Assembly (NCBI GenBank): GCA_002309805.1
Contig: DBYJ01000003.1
Location: 13,193 to 77,192, forward strand
Length of the DNA stretch: 64,000 nt
Source: Bacteroidales bacterium UBA1189
GTDB lineage: Bacteria; Bacteroidota; Bacteroidia; Bacteroidales; Bacteroidaceae
Reading direction: 5' to 3'
Under the pieces are notes generated by a model. That model was not told where the DNA came from. It was given only the letters and a program-made list of their open reading frames with translations, and ran no database searches. Made by a program: the position numbers and the translations under genes. Shown here piece after piece: positions 16,965-25,512 of this stretch (position 1 is its first letter; every line of letters begins with the position of its first letter).

Positions 16965-17581
16965 TAGGCCACGATGCCAAGGTCCATGTGCGCAAAGAAG
17001 CCCAGTCCTGCCTTCACGCTCACTTGGTCTTCTTTATAGGAGAATCGGAACTTCTGCTGATTGATGGCTGTGGGGGCGAGTAGGGCAGCTGCTACGCCCT
17101 TCTGGAACCATTCGGGAAAGTCCTTCCCCTCTGTGACGGCTTCGAAGGATTTGCTCTTGTGCTGCACGCCCCCATCGACTCCTGTACCGATGGCAATAAC
17201 TCCACGCAGCCTTTCGTCGGGAAGAATCTGCATGGCGTCAGGCGTCTTTTTATAAGTCAATCCCACCCAGCATGTGTTCAGCCCCAGCGTCTGAGCCAGC
17301 AATACGACACACTCTCCAAAGTAGCCCAGCCGTTCGTCAAGGTCCTTGCTCCGTTGTCCAACGAGGGCGATGTAGTTGCGGACATTCTGGAATTTGCCGT
17401 AGTGGGGTTTCTCGGCCTGAAAGCAGTTCGGCTCGTTGATGATTAGCTGCAGATGCAGATTACCCTCTGTGTTACAACGCTCCATCTCAGCCTTGAGCGT
17501 CTCGATTTGCTCTGTCGTCAGAGGAGCGTCAGTATAATGGCGCACGGAATGGCGCGCGAGTATGGCTTCGTGTATTGTCAT
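16901..17581 (-). CDS. Nitroreductase family protein
   Basis: 226 residues, FMN-dependent NAD(P)H oxidoreductase family. The N-terminal ILARHSVRHYTDAPLTTEQI is the family FMN-binding start; LGLNTCWVGLT and GVIAIGTGV follow in the usual order. The C-terminal helical part (MDLGIVAYHFEIA) is normal, so the 64-base overlap with the convergent acyltransferase appears to be coding on both strands. Substrate unknown. It is the last gene of a three-gene minus-strand unit after the BASS-type transporter (22-base gap). Confidence 0.87.
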   Translation of the reverse strand: MTIHEAILARHSVRHYTDAPLTTEQIETLKAEMERCNTEGNLHLQLIINEPNCFQAEKPHYGKFQNVRNYIALVGQRSKDLDERLGYFGECVVLLAQTLGLNTCWVGLTYKKTPDAMQILPDERLRGVIAIGTGVDGGVQHKSKSFEAVTEGKDFPEWFQKGVAAALLAPTAINQQKFRFSYKEDQVSVKAGLGFFAHMDLGIVAYHFEIASGHSFFLNQLRTGKS

Positions 17582-17603
17582 GTTGTCTACGTTTTCTAAA
17601 TTT

Positions 17604-18566
17604 TCAGTTTTCAGTTTTCAATTTATTAAGTTGAATGGAATTGATAACGTTGTGCCAGATGCAGTAGAAACCGCCTGCAATAGCTGTGACAGGCGTGAAG
17701 AATGTGTACGACAGCCAGATGAGGAATACGGTATTCTTTTGGCCCATCGACTGCCCAGCAGTAGTTGCTTCACTCAGGGCGTTTTGACTTGTTGACTTCC
17801 CTATTTGTCTTCCTGTCCAGAACTGAAAAAGGCAGCACACAAGGCTTACTAGGGCAATGGCTGCCAAATGCCAGAATCCTGCCGTGCTGTGGACGATGCT
17901 ACGAGTGCTGACGGCAATAGCCAGAGCTAAAGAGATTGTCCAGAGATAAAAAGGCAAATCGCCTGTCTGCAGCAGGAGATCGTTTAGCTTAGGAAGCGTG
18001 TAGCGGATGAGCCAAGCCAGCATCATGGGGCAGATAAGTAAGGGGAACACCTTCGACATGATAGCCATGAATGCTTGCAAGAAGCTCAGTCCCTCCTGCG
18101 GATGAATGAGTGGCGCCACAAGGGGTACGACGATGGAAACCACAAGGTTAATCATCACCGTATAGGTGACGAGATGTGCGGCATTGCCTCCCAGCTTGCG
18201 GACGACGACAGCAGCTGCCGTTGCCGTAGGGCAGATGAGGCAGAGCATGGCGCTCTCATAGACAATTCGCCCCTCGATATCAGGGCGTAGGATGATGAGC
18301 CCTGCCAGCACTCCGAATAGAACCGTCTGAATCAACAGCAGGGGCAGGTGCCAAGGACACAGCCGAAGGTCCTTGGGGCGAATCCGGCAGAACGACAGGA
18401 ACAGCATCGTGAACAGTAGCGCAGGCTGCACGATGGCAATCACTTTGTTCGCGCCGGCATATACCTCCTGAGGAAACCTCATGGCTACTGCCGCGAAGTA
18501 TCCTACCACACCCGTCATCATGCTGAGTGGCAGCGCCCAACGCTTTAAGAATCTGTCGTCTTTCAT
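17604..18566 (-). CDS. Bile acid:sodium symporter (BASS)-like membrane transporter
   Basis: 320 residues, about nine hydrophobic helices with the conserved LICPTATAAAVVVRKLGGNA segment that resembles the crossover motif of BASS/arsenical transporters. Substrate cannot be inferred; not necessarily bile acids. Near the C-terminus the sequence GKSTSQNALS is coded by an 8-bp TTGTTGAC-type repeat (17774-17800) and the last residues (LNKLKTEN) by a TTTTCAGT/TTTTCAAT repeat, both foreign to the family. Between the GH18 and nitroreductase genes in one transcription unit. Confidence 0.8.
   Translation of the reverse strand: MKDDRFLKRWALPLSMMTGVVGYFAAVAMRFPQEVYAGANKVIAIVQPALLFTMLFLSFCRIRPKDLRLCPWHLPLLLIQTVLFGVLAGLIILRPDIEGRIVYESAMLCLICPTATAAAVVVRKLGGNAAHLVTYTVMINLVVSIVVPLVAPLIHPQEGLSFLQAFMAIMSKVFPLLICPMMLAWLIRYTLPKLNDLLLQTGDLPFYLWTISLALAIAVSTRSIVHSTAGFWHLAAIALVSLVCCLFQFWTGRQIGKSTSQNALSEATTAGQSMGQKNTVFLIWLSYTFFTPVTAIAGGFYCIWHNVINSIQLNKLKTEN
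17774..17800 (-). repeat. 8-bp repeat TTGTTGAC inside the transporter gene
   Basis: A short run of TTGACTTGTTGACTT lies in frame and encodes KSTSQN in a cytoplasmic-looking loop between two membrane helices. It is the shortest of the in-frame members of this repeat family. Confidence 0.55.
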
Positions 18567-18597
18567 CTTCCAGCTCTTCTTCCTTGCTTCTCTGTTT

Positions 18598-18681
18598 TTA
18601 TTTGCCTATTCTAAATTTTTATTCGCCTGCGTTAATTTTTTATTTGCCTGCGCTGAGAATTTATTTGCCTATTCTATTTTC
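18598..18681. repeat. 21-bp tandem array C (TTATTYGCCT units)
   Basis: Four units with GCCT at 18604, 18625, 18646 and 18667, spacing exactly 21 bp. Units share TTTATT(T/C)GCCT; after it comes either ATTCTA or GCG(C/T)T, the two alternatives used in the order 1,2,2,1. T-tracts recur every 21 bp. It fills the spacer between the GH18 stop and the transporter start. A homologous array D lies at 60214-60318. Confidence 0.93.
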
Positions 18682-20472
18682 CTACCGTTTCAACTTCTCC
18701 TGAACGAGCCAGCGAAAGGCATTGGTGAAAAGGAGATTCTGCGTAGGGTCGATGAACTCCTCGTCGCCATGCCCCATATTCAGGTATATCATGCGGTATT
18801 TCCTGTTCGTCCAAACAATAGGGAAGTCGCCATAGCTGACGATGTCCTTGATGCCGAAGGGGTACATCTTGGGCGAGATGGAGAGCAGCACCTCCACATT
18901 CTCATTGGCTCGTGGCGAGGGGGAGAACTGGTAGAATTCGCTGGCAGGTACCACGAACTCATTTGGCAACGTGCGGGTTATGGGATGGTCGGCCTTCTCC
19001 ACCTCTACCAAAGCAGGCTGGGGAGGCCAGTTGTTGCAGAGGAATGCGCCACAGCCCAGGAACTCGTTCAGCCAAAGCCAGCGGGTGTTCCTGTCGTTGT
19101 AGCCTGAGCCATGAAAGCCCATCCACCCTCCGCCTTGTTCCATGTATTCCTCGAATGCGCGACGGGCCTCCTTGCTTGAGGGTAACGTGTTGAGCATCAC
19201 CACCACGTCGTATCTCCGAAGGGTATCGAGGCTTGTGGGGCACTTCGTCCGTGTGTCGTAGGTGAAGCCCTCGCCGTAGGAGAGTTTGTGGAAGAAATGG
19301 AGTGCCTGACGGTCGAACTCCACGTGGGCTGACTCCGCATAAGGGTCATAGACGAACAACGCACGGAACCTCACGCGATTACCTGCATAGTCGGCAGGGT
19401 AGGGGGCAGCCTCGCCTCGCATCAGAATAGCGCATACCACATCGCGAAGAGCCTTCTGATGGTCGTCGCCATACTCCCAGTACATCCCTCCACGCAAACG
19501 ATGGTCCAGGATGTATTGGCACTTGATGCCCAGCGAGCGCTCGTTCTCGTAGCCCATTACCAGTTCGCCCTTATCATTCGTCAGGTAGGGCACCATCGAC
19601 TGCTCATGCCAGCACTCCGTTATTTCCTTCTTCTTGTCAGCTTGTTGACTTGTCGACTCGTTGACCTTTAAAAAAGTGTCAGGACGCTCGCAATAGCCCA
19701 TTGTTCCTCGTCCGTAGAGCGGCATGCCCAAGACCATCTTTTCCGCAGGGACGCCAGCCCGCAAGTGGGCCTCCACAGCCCCCGAGGTCGTCATCCAGCC
19801 CGAGATGTCCGACGGATAGAGTGCCGAGTGGTGCTTGGGTGCAGAAGCCATATCGTAGGCCATCACATTCACCCAGTCGAGGTAGTCGATGCAGGCTTTG
19901 AAGTCAATATAGGCTCCGTTGGCAACTGTGGCACAGGTCAATAGCTGCTCCTTCCCCAACTCCTGTCGCAAGTCGCGCATCAGCAGGGTGAAGTTCCTGG
20001 TGTCCTCGCGTGACGAGGAGATGCCTGCCGACGACTGCGTAGGGTATTCCCAGTCGATGTCGATTCCGTCGAGCCCGAACTCGCTCACAACCCTCTGGCA
20101 ATCTTGGGCAAACGCTTTTCTGTGGTTTTCGTCAGCAGCCATCTCGCTGAATCGCCCGCTGCCCCATCCTCCGATGGAGAGCACAACCTTCAGGTCTTTC
20201 TTCTGCCTTTTCAGACTGACGATTCTCCGCAGTCTCTCTTCATTATCGATGCGCACGCCATCAAAGGAGTTGTTCACGTGTCCGAAGGCGTAGTTGATGT
20301 GCGTCATGACGTCAGGGTCAGGGATGGTCCTCGTCCACGACGTCACGTATGCCACTACTACTTTCTTGCCGTCGTCCGTTGACTCCATCAACTCATTTCC
20401 TGCAACGGCTCTTGTCACATTCCACGTCAGTAACAATACAATAGCAAGTGCTATCCTGGATATTTTTGACAT
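18682..20472 (-). CDS. Secreted GH18 glycosidase fused to a ThuA-like domain
   Basis: 596 residues with signal peptide (MSKISRIALAIVLLLTWNV...). Residues ~38-370 form a GH18 barrel with VVLSIGGWG and the catalytic motif DGIDIDWEYP (catalytic Glu ~142); later MAYDM and YWEYGDD fit the family. Residues ~385-596 resemble ThuA/trehalose-utilisation, class I amidotransferase-like folds (FRALFVYDP, GGGWMGFHGSGY, YLNMGHGDEEF). GH18 acts on chitin, chitooligosaccharides or N-glycans. Bases 19637-19667 encode an in-frame VNESTSQQ insert of repeat origin. Start chosen at ATG 20472 over GTG 20493 for a clean signal peptide. Confidence 0.88.
   Translation of the reverse strand: MSKISRIALAIVLLLTWNVTRAVAGNELMESTDDGKKVVVAYVTSWTRTIPDPDVMTHINYAFGHVNNSFDGVRIDNEERLRRIVSLKRQKKDLKVVLSIGGWGSGRFSEMAADENHRKAFAQDCQRVVSEFGLDGIDIDWEYPTQSSAGISSSREDTRNFTLLMRDLRQELGKEQLLTCATVANGAYIDFKACIDYLDWVNVMAYDMASAPKHHSALYPSDISGWMTTSGAVEAHLRAGVPAEKMVLGMPLYGRGTMGYCERPDTFLKVNESTSQQADKKKEITECWHEQSMVPYLTNDKGELVMGYENERSLGIKCQYILDHRLRGGMYWEYGDDHQKALRDVVCAILMRGEAAPYPADYAGNRVRFRALFVYDPYAESAHVEFDRQALHFFHKLSYGEGFTYDTRTKCPTSLDTLRRYDVVVMLNTLPSSKEARRAFEEYMEQGGGWMGFHGSGYNDRNTRWLWLNEFLGCGAFLCNNWPPQPALVEVEKADHPITRTLPNEFVVPASEFYQFSPSPRANENVEVLLSISPKMYPFGIKDIVSYGDFPIVWTNRKYRMIYLNMGHGDEEFIDPTQNLLFTNAFRWLVQEKLKR
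19637..19667 (-). repeat. 8-bp repeat TTGTTGAC inside the GH18 gene
   Basis: CTTGTTGACTTGTCGACTCGTTGACC in frame, coding VNESTSQQ at about residues 268-278, in a loop of the GH18 barrel after the YCERPDTF segment. Confidence 0.7.
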
Positions 20473-20526
20473 GCCTATATTCCTTTTATCCACGTCACTT
20501 TACTTTTAGTCGCTTTTTCGCGTGTG

Positions 20527-20557
20527 CAAAGTTAACGAAAAAAACTCATTCTACAAA
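20527..20557 (-). promoter_or_regulatory. Promoter of the GH18 gene
   Basis: Minus strand TTTG (20554-20557), 19 bp, TAACTTTG (20527-20534). The leader to ATG 20472 is about 50 bases. Confidence 0.78.
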
Positions 20558-20610
20558 GAACTGCTCCTCTACTTTCAAAGATTATTTCCTTGCTCTTTTT
20601 CCTGATTCGC

Positions 20611-20711
20611 CTACTCTGTCTATAAACAGCGCCCCTGTTTATATAAACGCCTCCCCTGTTTATAAAAGAAATCAAACGTTGCAAAAACCCAATCAAACAT
20701 TCTTTGAAATG
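20611..20711. repeat. 21-bp array E, two unit types in one register
   Basis: CCCCTGTTTATA starts at 20632 and 20653 (21 bp apart); a related degenerate unit begins at 20611. Then AATCAAAC occurs at 20670 and 20691 (21 bp apart), in the same register as the previous units and identical to the core of array B. In one frame it reads as heptads such as INASPVY and NQTLQKP. It lies between the divergent GH18 and pncA promoters. The following 200 bases to the pncA promoter show no gene. Confidence 0.82.
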
Positions 20712-20916
20712 AACAACCCAAACAAAATGGGGAATTTCGCTCGCTTACGCGTACCTTTAACGGGACTCCACCCATTTAGACAGGCGTCGCTTCGGGAAAA
20801 TGTAAAAAGACTGTATTTCTTGTTTTTCCTCTCGGCTTGGCCTTCGACTAAGATTGTTCACACTCAGCAAATAGAAAAAATATTCTTTTGCTCTCGCTTA
20901 ATCGCATTTTTATCTC

Positions 20917-20924
20917 TATCTTTG
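20917..20924 (+). promoter_or_regulatory. -7 promoter element of pncA-pncB
   Basis: TATCTTTG, 28 bases before the pncA ATG. The nearest TTTG upstream (20887-20890) is 26 bp away, too far, so the -33 box is uncertain. Confidence 0.55.
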
Positions 20925-20952
20925 CAGGCAGGAAAAAAATAGATTAACGATT

Positions 20953-21501
20953 ATGAAGAAACTATTATTGATTGTCGATGCCCAGTATGACTTCATTAAC
21001 GGGTCGTTGCCTGTGCCTGGCGCTGAAGAGGCTATGAACGAGTTGAGCCGCTGGATGGACGAACAGGAGCGCGGAACGTATGACAACGTGGTGCTTACTG
21101 CCGACTTCCATACGTGGGAGCATGTGTCGTTTGGGCAATGGCCCGTGCATTGTGTGGCTCATACGCAGGGGGCTGCCATCTGGCAAGCTGTGTTGGAGGC
21201 TGCCTATAAACTTTGCCCGCAGACGAAAGTGCTTACGAAGGGCACGCTGAAGGGCAAGGAGGAATACTCCATCTTGAAGAATGCCGTGAGCCGCAGGCGA
21301 CTGTTGCCCCTGTTGGACGAAGCTGAGCAGATTGATGTTTGCGGCATTGCAGGCGACGTCTGCGTGCTGGATACGCTGAAAGACCTTGTGGCGTCGGGCT
21401 ATAAAAAGAAACTGAACGTGCTGCTGCCCTTCTGTCCCTCGCTCGACGGAGGCAAGGCGCTGGATGATTATGTAAAAAGGTTAAAGACGGGAATGGTTTA
21501 A
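20953..21501 (+). CDS. pncA: Nicotinamidase (isochorismatase family)
   Basis: Hydrolyses nicotinamide to nicotinate. 182 residues; catalytic Asp in VDAQYDF (residue ~10), metal-binding D-x-H in TADFHTWEH with a following His in WPVHC, Lys in KGTLKGKEEYS, and the nucleophile Cys in CGIAGDVCVLDT. The following gene encodes nicotinate phosphoribosyltransferase, so the pair forms an NAD salvage unit. The stop codon TAA is supplied by the first bases of repeat R2 (21496-21587). Confidence 0.9.
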   Translation: MKKLLLIVDAQYDFINGSLPVPGAEEAMNELSRWMDEQERGTYDNVVLTADFHTWEHVSFGQWPVHCVAHTQGAAIWQAVLEAAYKLCPQTKVLTKGTLKGKEEYSILKNAVSRRRLLPLLDEAEQIDVCGIAGDVCVLDTLKDLVASGYKKKLNVLLPFCPSLDGGKALDDYVKRLKTGMV

Positions 21502-21587
21502 CGTTGAACGTTTAACGTTTAACGAGGCTGGCGCGATGGCATCGAAGGACGTGTTCGTTAAACATTAAACCTTAAACATTAAACGAG
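21496..21587 (+). repeat. 92-bp interspersed element, copy R2
   Basis: Almost identical to R1 (798-889): GTTTAAC 7-mer arms, the GGCTGGCGCGATGGCATCG core, and TTAAACN right arm. It occupies practically the entire pncA-pncB spacer and supplies the stop codon of pncA. In the transcript the arms could pair into a hairpin. Confidence 0.9.
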
Positions 21588-21596
21588 AAACGAAAA

Positions 21597-22814
21597 ATGA
21601 AGAATACAATGAAGCCGATTATCACTCATTTTACTGACGATGATTTGTATAAGTTCAGCATGTGCTGTGCCATTCTGAACTGCTACCCCCGTGCTATGGT
21701 GCGTTACCGCTTTGTGGATCGTAACAATACCGTCTATCCCAAAGGCTTTGACGCGTTAGTGCGCGAGCAGGTGAAATATCTGGAGGACTTGCGCTTTACG
21801 GACGAGGAGCAGGCCTATATGGAACGCCGTTGCAAATACATCCCTACATGGTTTTTTACCTATCTGAAAGGCTTCCGCTATAATGCCGACTGGGTGAAAG
21901 TGGAACAGGACGCAGAGGGACATCTGCACATCAGCTTCGAGGGCTATTGGCACCAGACGGTTCTGCTGGAAGTAAAGGTGCTTGCCATCGTGTCGGAACT
22001 CTACCATATCGTCAATGGCGACATCGACAAAGTGGATTACGATGCCTACTACCGGAAATCGTATGACAAGGCTGTGCGGATGCTTAAGGGCGGACTGAAG
22101 ATTGCCGACTTCGGCTGTCGGCGCCGTCTTTCGCACGATGCTGAGGAGGTGGTAGTACGTGCCTTCCATGATGCATCACAGAAAGTGAAAGGGCCTGGCG
22201 TATTCACAGGCAGCAGCACGGTATGGTTTGCCATGAAGTACGACGTGACTCCCATCGGCACTATGGCGCACGAATTCATTTCGTCCATTGCCGGCATGTA
22301 TGGTCCTCAGGAGGCCAACCACATCGCTATGGACATGTGGCAGAAGACGTTCATTGGCAGTCTGGGAATTTTCCTATACGACACGTTTGGCTTCGATGCC
22401 TTCTCCCATAATTTCTCGGAACACTTTGCCCGCGTGTTTAGTGGGTTGCGCGTCGATAGCGGCGACAATCTGGAGCAGCTGGAGAAAATCTGCGCCAAGT
22501 ACCGCGAATTCGGCATCGACCCTGCCTCGAAGCAGGTGGTGTTCAGCAATGCGCTTGATACCGACAGGGCCCTTGCCCTCCATAAAGCTGTGGCAGGACG
22601 TGTGCAGGATAGCTACGGCATCGGCACGCACCTGACGTGCGACTTCGGCGACTTGGGCATACAGCCGATGAACATCGTCATTAAGCTGGTTGCCTCGAAG
22701 ATAACGGAGAAACGTGAATGGAGCCCTACCTGCAAGATGAGCGAGGACAAGGGAAAATACACGGGCGACAAGGAGACGTTTGAAATCTTCAAAAAGTTGC
22801 TTCACATCAGCTAA
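21597..22814 (+). CDS. pncB: Nicotinate phosphoribosyltransferase
   Basis: Joins nicotinate to PRPP to form nicotinate mononucleotide. 405 residues. Motifs: ITHFTDDDLYKFSMCCAIL at the N-terminus, ADFGCRRRLSHDAEE with the family R-R, GSSTVWFAMKYDVTPIGTMAHEF (the phosphorylated-His region) and GLRVDSGDN in the PRPP site. Start at 21597 is used; an ATG at 21609 is equally possible. Its 3' end overlaps the convergent U32 gene by 8 bases. Confidence 0.94.
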   Translation: MKNTMKPIITHFTDDDLYKFSMCCAILNCYPRAMVRYRFVDRNNTVYPKGFDALVREQVKYLEDLRFTDEEQAYMERRCKYIPTWFFTYLKGFRYNADWVKVEQDAEGHLHISFEGYWHQTVLLEVKVLAIVSELYHIVNGDIDKVDYDAYYRKSYDKAVRMLKGGLKIADFGCRRRLSHDAEEVVVRAFHDASQKVKGPGVFTGSSTVWFAMKYDVTPIGTMAHEFISSIAGMYGPQEANHIAMDMWQKTFIGSLGIFLYDTFGFDAFSHNFSEHFARVFSGLRVDSGDNLEQLEKICAKYREFGIDPASKQVVFSNALDTDRALALHKAVAGRVQDSYGIGTHLTCDFGDLGIQPMNIVIKLVASKITEKREWSPTCKMSEDKGKYTGDKETFEIFKKLLHIS

Positions 22815-24660
22815 GCACTTCCATCACACACCGCTTGCAGTCGAAGCGGAGGGGGAAGCGCCGTCCGTCGGCAGAGATAAGTACAAGGGGGGCTTTCAGG
22901 TTCTTTTGTGCATGCTGATGCTTAGGGCAAACACCTAGGCTGTAGCGCAGGCAATGGCGACAAGTCATCAAGACGGCATGAGGGGGTTCTTTGAGCTCAA
23001 ACGCAGGCTCAATTGATTCTGCTCCTATCTCGCGGTAGAACGATTCTGCCTCGTGATTGGCTACATTCGCACGATAAGATAAAATAGGTGTTGTTTTATT
23101 GTCAGTCTTTGAGAATTGCTTTGTGGGATGCGCGCTGTTCTCTGACAGATTATCTTTTCCCATGCGGAGTGAATGAAGGAAAACCTCTACTGCTTGACGT
23201 CGCATATCGCTTAGGACTGAGGAGGGAATAAACATCTCCTGACTCCACTCAATGGAAACATCCTTGGCTTTCAAGATGGTGCCTCCCAGCTTGGAGAGTT
23301 GTTTGCGGATGTTGTCTGCCTGAGGCGTGTTGGCGAGTGTTTTCTTCATGGGGAAGCATCTTACTGCCGATTTGCCATCTGGCTCCGAAATAGCAATGGA
23401 AAAGCCAAAGGGAATTTCGCGGAACGCAATGCAGACAGGAATATGGCGGGAGGCTGTTCTTGTATGGGTAAGGTTTCGCTCAAACTCTGCGTCGTAGTTA
23501 CGATAAAGCATACGGCCCTTAAGTGAGCGCCAAGTAGCATCCGAATCGGGGTTGGGGAAGAGACGCTCTGACTCGGCACGATTGATGCGGAAACCTATCA
23601 GGTTGCCGTCTTCGGTGAAGGCGCAGACTCCGTCCCCATTGTGAAAGGGAGAATTGGCGCGGACAGTCAAGTAGTCTTTGCCGACAAAGGTGATGACTCC
23701 CATAGGTTCTCCAATGGATTTAGGAGTGTTGAATGATCCTATGTCGTCAGCACGTCCGTGCAGAAAATAATCTGTGAATCCCCTGTTGAAACTTTTGGCA
23801 GGATCAGGAGTAAAAGAGAAGGTGACGTCTCCCTTGCTGCTATGTGTGTACTCAGGGCGTCGGGCAATAATTTCGTCCAGTTTCTGACGGTAATAGGAGG
23901 TAATGTTCTTGACGTAGCCGACGTCCTTTAGTCGTCCCTCGATTTTGAAGGAGGTGACGCCGGCATCGAGAAGTTCTTCAAGCCAGCGACTGCGGTTCAT
24001 ATCCTTCAGCGAGAGCAGGTGGCGGTTACGGATAAGGGTATTGCCCTCAGCATCCTCCAGGGAAAAGGGCAGACGGCAGAACTGGGCGCACTCCCCCCGA
24101 TTGGCAGAACGTCCAAAGCAATGCTGCGAGGCGTAGCATTGCCCGCTATAGCTGACGCAGAGTGCACCATGCACAAAGACCTCCAGAGGCATGTCGGGGA
24201 CAGCCTCATGGATGTCAGTAATCTCTTTCAGCGATAGTTCGCGTGCCAGCACGGCCTGGCGGAATCCTAGTTCTTTCAGTAGCCTCACTCTCTCCGGCGT
24301 TCGATTATCCATCTGCGTGGAGGCGTGGAGTGGAATAGGGGGGAGGTTCATGCGCAGCAGGGCGGTGTCCTGAACGATTAGGGCATCCACTCCCATACGG
24401 AAAAGTTCCCAGATGAGTTGCTCCGCTTCGGCGAGTTCGTCATCGTATAGGATGGTGTTGACCGTAACGTAGATGCGGACGTTAAACGGATGGGCATATT
24501 CCACTAGCTGGCGAATGTCCTCGAGCGAATTACCTGCTGCCGAACGGGCACCAAAGCGAGGCGCTCCGATATAGACGGCATCAGCACCGTGGTCCACAGC
24601 AGCTATACCGCATGCTAAGTCACGAGCAGGGGAGAGCAGTTCAATTTGTCTTGGCTTCAT
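22807..24660 (-). CDS. U32-family peptidase-like protein (RlhA/TrhP type)
   Basis: 617 residues. N-terminal MKPRQIELLSPARDLACGIAA and GADAVYIGAPRFGARSAAGN are the U32 family barrel start; Cys-rich segment SGQCYASQHCFGRSANRGECAQFCRLP holds the conserved CxxS...G-x-C pattern associated with an iron-sulfur cluster, followed by LLSLKDM and SFKIEGRLK. Members with this C-terminal extension modify RNA (hydroxylation of tRNA or 23S rRNA) rather than cleave protein; which one applies here is not clear. ATG at 24660 starts 8 bases after the metA stop; the TTG at 24696 would overlap it. Confidence 0.85.
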   Translation of the reverse strand: MKPRQIELLSPARDLACGIAAVDHGADAVYIGAPRFGARSAAGNSLEDIRQLVEYAHPFNVRIYVTVNTILYDDELAEAEQLIWELFRMGVDALIVQDTALLRMNLPPIPLHASTQMDNRTPERVRLLKELGFRQAVLARELSLKEITDIHEAVPDMPLEVFVHGALCVSYSGQCYASQHCFGRSANRGECAQFCRLPFSLEDAEGNTLIRNRHLLSLKDMNRSRWLEELLDAGVTSFKIEGRLKDVGYVKNITSYYRQKLDEIIARRPEYTHSSKGDVTFSFTPDPAKSFNRGFTDYFLHGRADDIGSFNTPKSIGEPMGVITFVGKDYLTVRANSPFHNGDGVCAFTEDGNLIGFRINRAESERLFPNPDSDATWRSLKGRMLYRNYDAEFERNLTHTRTASRHIPVCIAFREIPFGFSIAISEPDGKSAVRCFPMKKTLANTPQADNIRKQLSKLGGTILKAKDVSIEWSQEMFIPSSVLSDMRRQAVEVFLHSLRMGKDNLSENSAHPTKQFSKTDNKTTPILSYRANVANHEAESFYREIGAESIEPAFELKEPPHAVLMTCRHCLRYSLGVCPKHQHAQKNLKAPLVLISADGRRFPLRFDCKRCVMEVLS

Positions 24661-24668
24661 CCTCGTCT

Positions 24669-25472
24669 CTAACCTCTGCAATAATGATTCAGCCAATTAG
24701 CAAAGAGCCGGCGTCCGTTCTCCTGCCAAGTATCCACGATGGGAAGGGCGGGGTTGTCATTGACATAGTAGTTCCGCGGGGGGCAGACGGGGAGTCCACG
24801 GGACACATCGCGGCGGTACTCATTGTCAAGCGTTCGGAGGTTGTATTCCTGATGCCCGACGAGGTAGAATTCCAGTCCATTCATACATTCGACGATGGAG
24901 ATGCCCGTTTCGTCAGAACGTACCAGCACAGTAACGTCTGCACAGGCGTCAATCTCGCTGTTTGTCATGCTGGTGTGACGGCTGTGAGGGATGCAAAGCG
25001 GCTCCTCGATGCCCTGGAATAGAGGGTGATCTGGGATGAGGATGTGCTGGGGAAAGATGCCGGAGAGTTTGTGGGGATATTCCTCGAAACGGCTGATGCC
25101 GTGGAAGTAATGCAGCGCTGCCTGTGCCCCCCAGCAGACATAGAGCGTCGGGATCTGGCGTGCCCTCAGCCAGTCCATCAGTCTGCACAATTCGGGCCAA
25201 TAGTCCACATCCGGAAAATCCACCCAGTCAAAGGGAGCGCCTGTGATGATAGCCCCGTCAAGGGGCTGCGAACCGTCGTCATGTGCTTGGCAGACGGCTT
25301 CAGAACCTGTGTAGAGCGCCATGTGCTCAGCGCTGGCGTGGCGCGTCACATGGCTGCTCATTTTGGTGAGGATGAAGTGAACGGGCTCGGCCGACTCCGC
25401 ACAGATGTGTGCGAAGTCGGCTTCCGTCTCCTCCTTGTTAGGCATCAGGTTCAGCAGCGCAATGTCAAGCAT
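24669..25472 (-). CDS. metA: Homoserine O-acyltransferase MetA-like, short form
   Basis: 267 residues, starting at the point (LDIALLNLMPNKEETEADF) that is ~35 residues inside usual ~305-residue MetA. A TAG stop lies in frame just upstream, so the normal N-terminus is absent. The catalytic Cys in YVCWGAQAALHYF, the His in VGHQEYN and the LNLMP and NEYRRD segments are present. MetA acylates homoserine in methionine synthesis. The acyl-selecting position is TGAPFD, where Glu points to acetyl and Gly to succinyl in known enzymes. Same strand between the M13 peptidase (40-base gap) and the U32 gene. Confidence 0.82.
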   Translation of the reverse strand: MLDIALLNLMPNKEETEADFAHICAESAEPVHFILTKMSSHVTRHASAEHMALYTGSEAVCQAHDDGSQPLDGAIITGAPFDWVDFPDVDYWPELCRLMDWLRARQIPTLYVCWGAQAALHYFHGISRFEEYPHKLSGIFPQHILIPDHPLFQGIEEPLCIPHSRHTSMTNSEIDACADVTVLVRSDETGISIVECMNGLEFYLVGHQEYNLRTLDNEYRRDVSRGLPVCPPRNYYVNDNPALPIVDTWQENGRRLFANWLNHYCRG

Positions 25473-25512
25473 AAAGCACTAACCTTTAATCTATAACTTC
25501 TTTACTGTCGCT

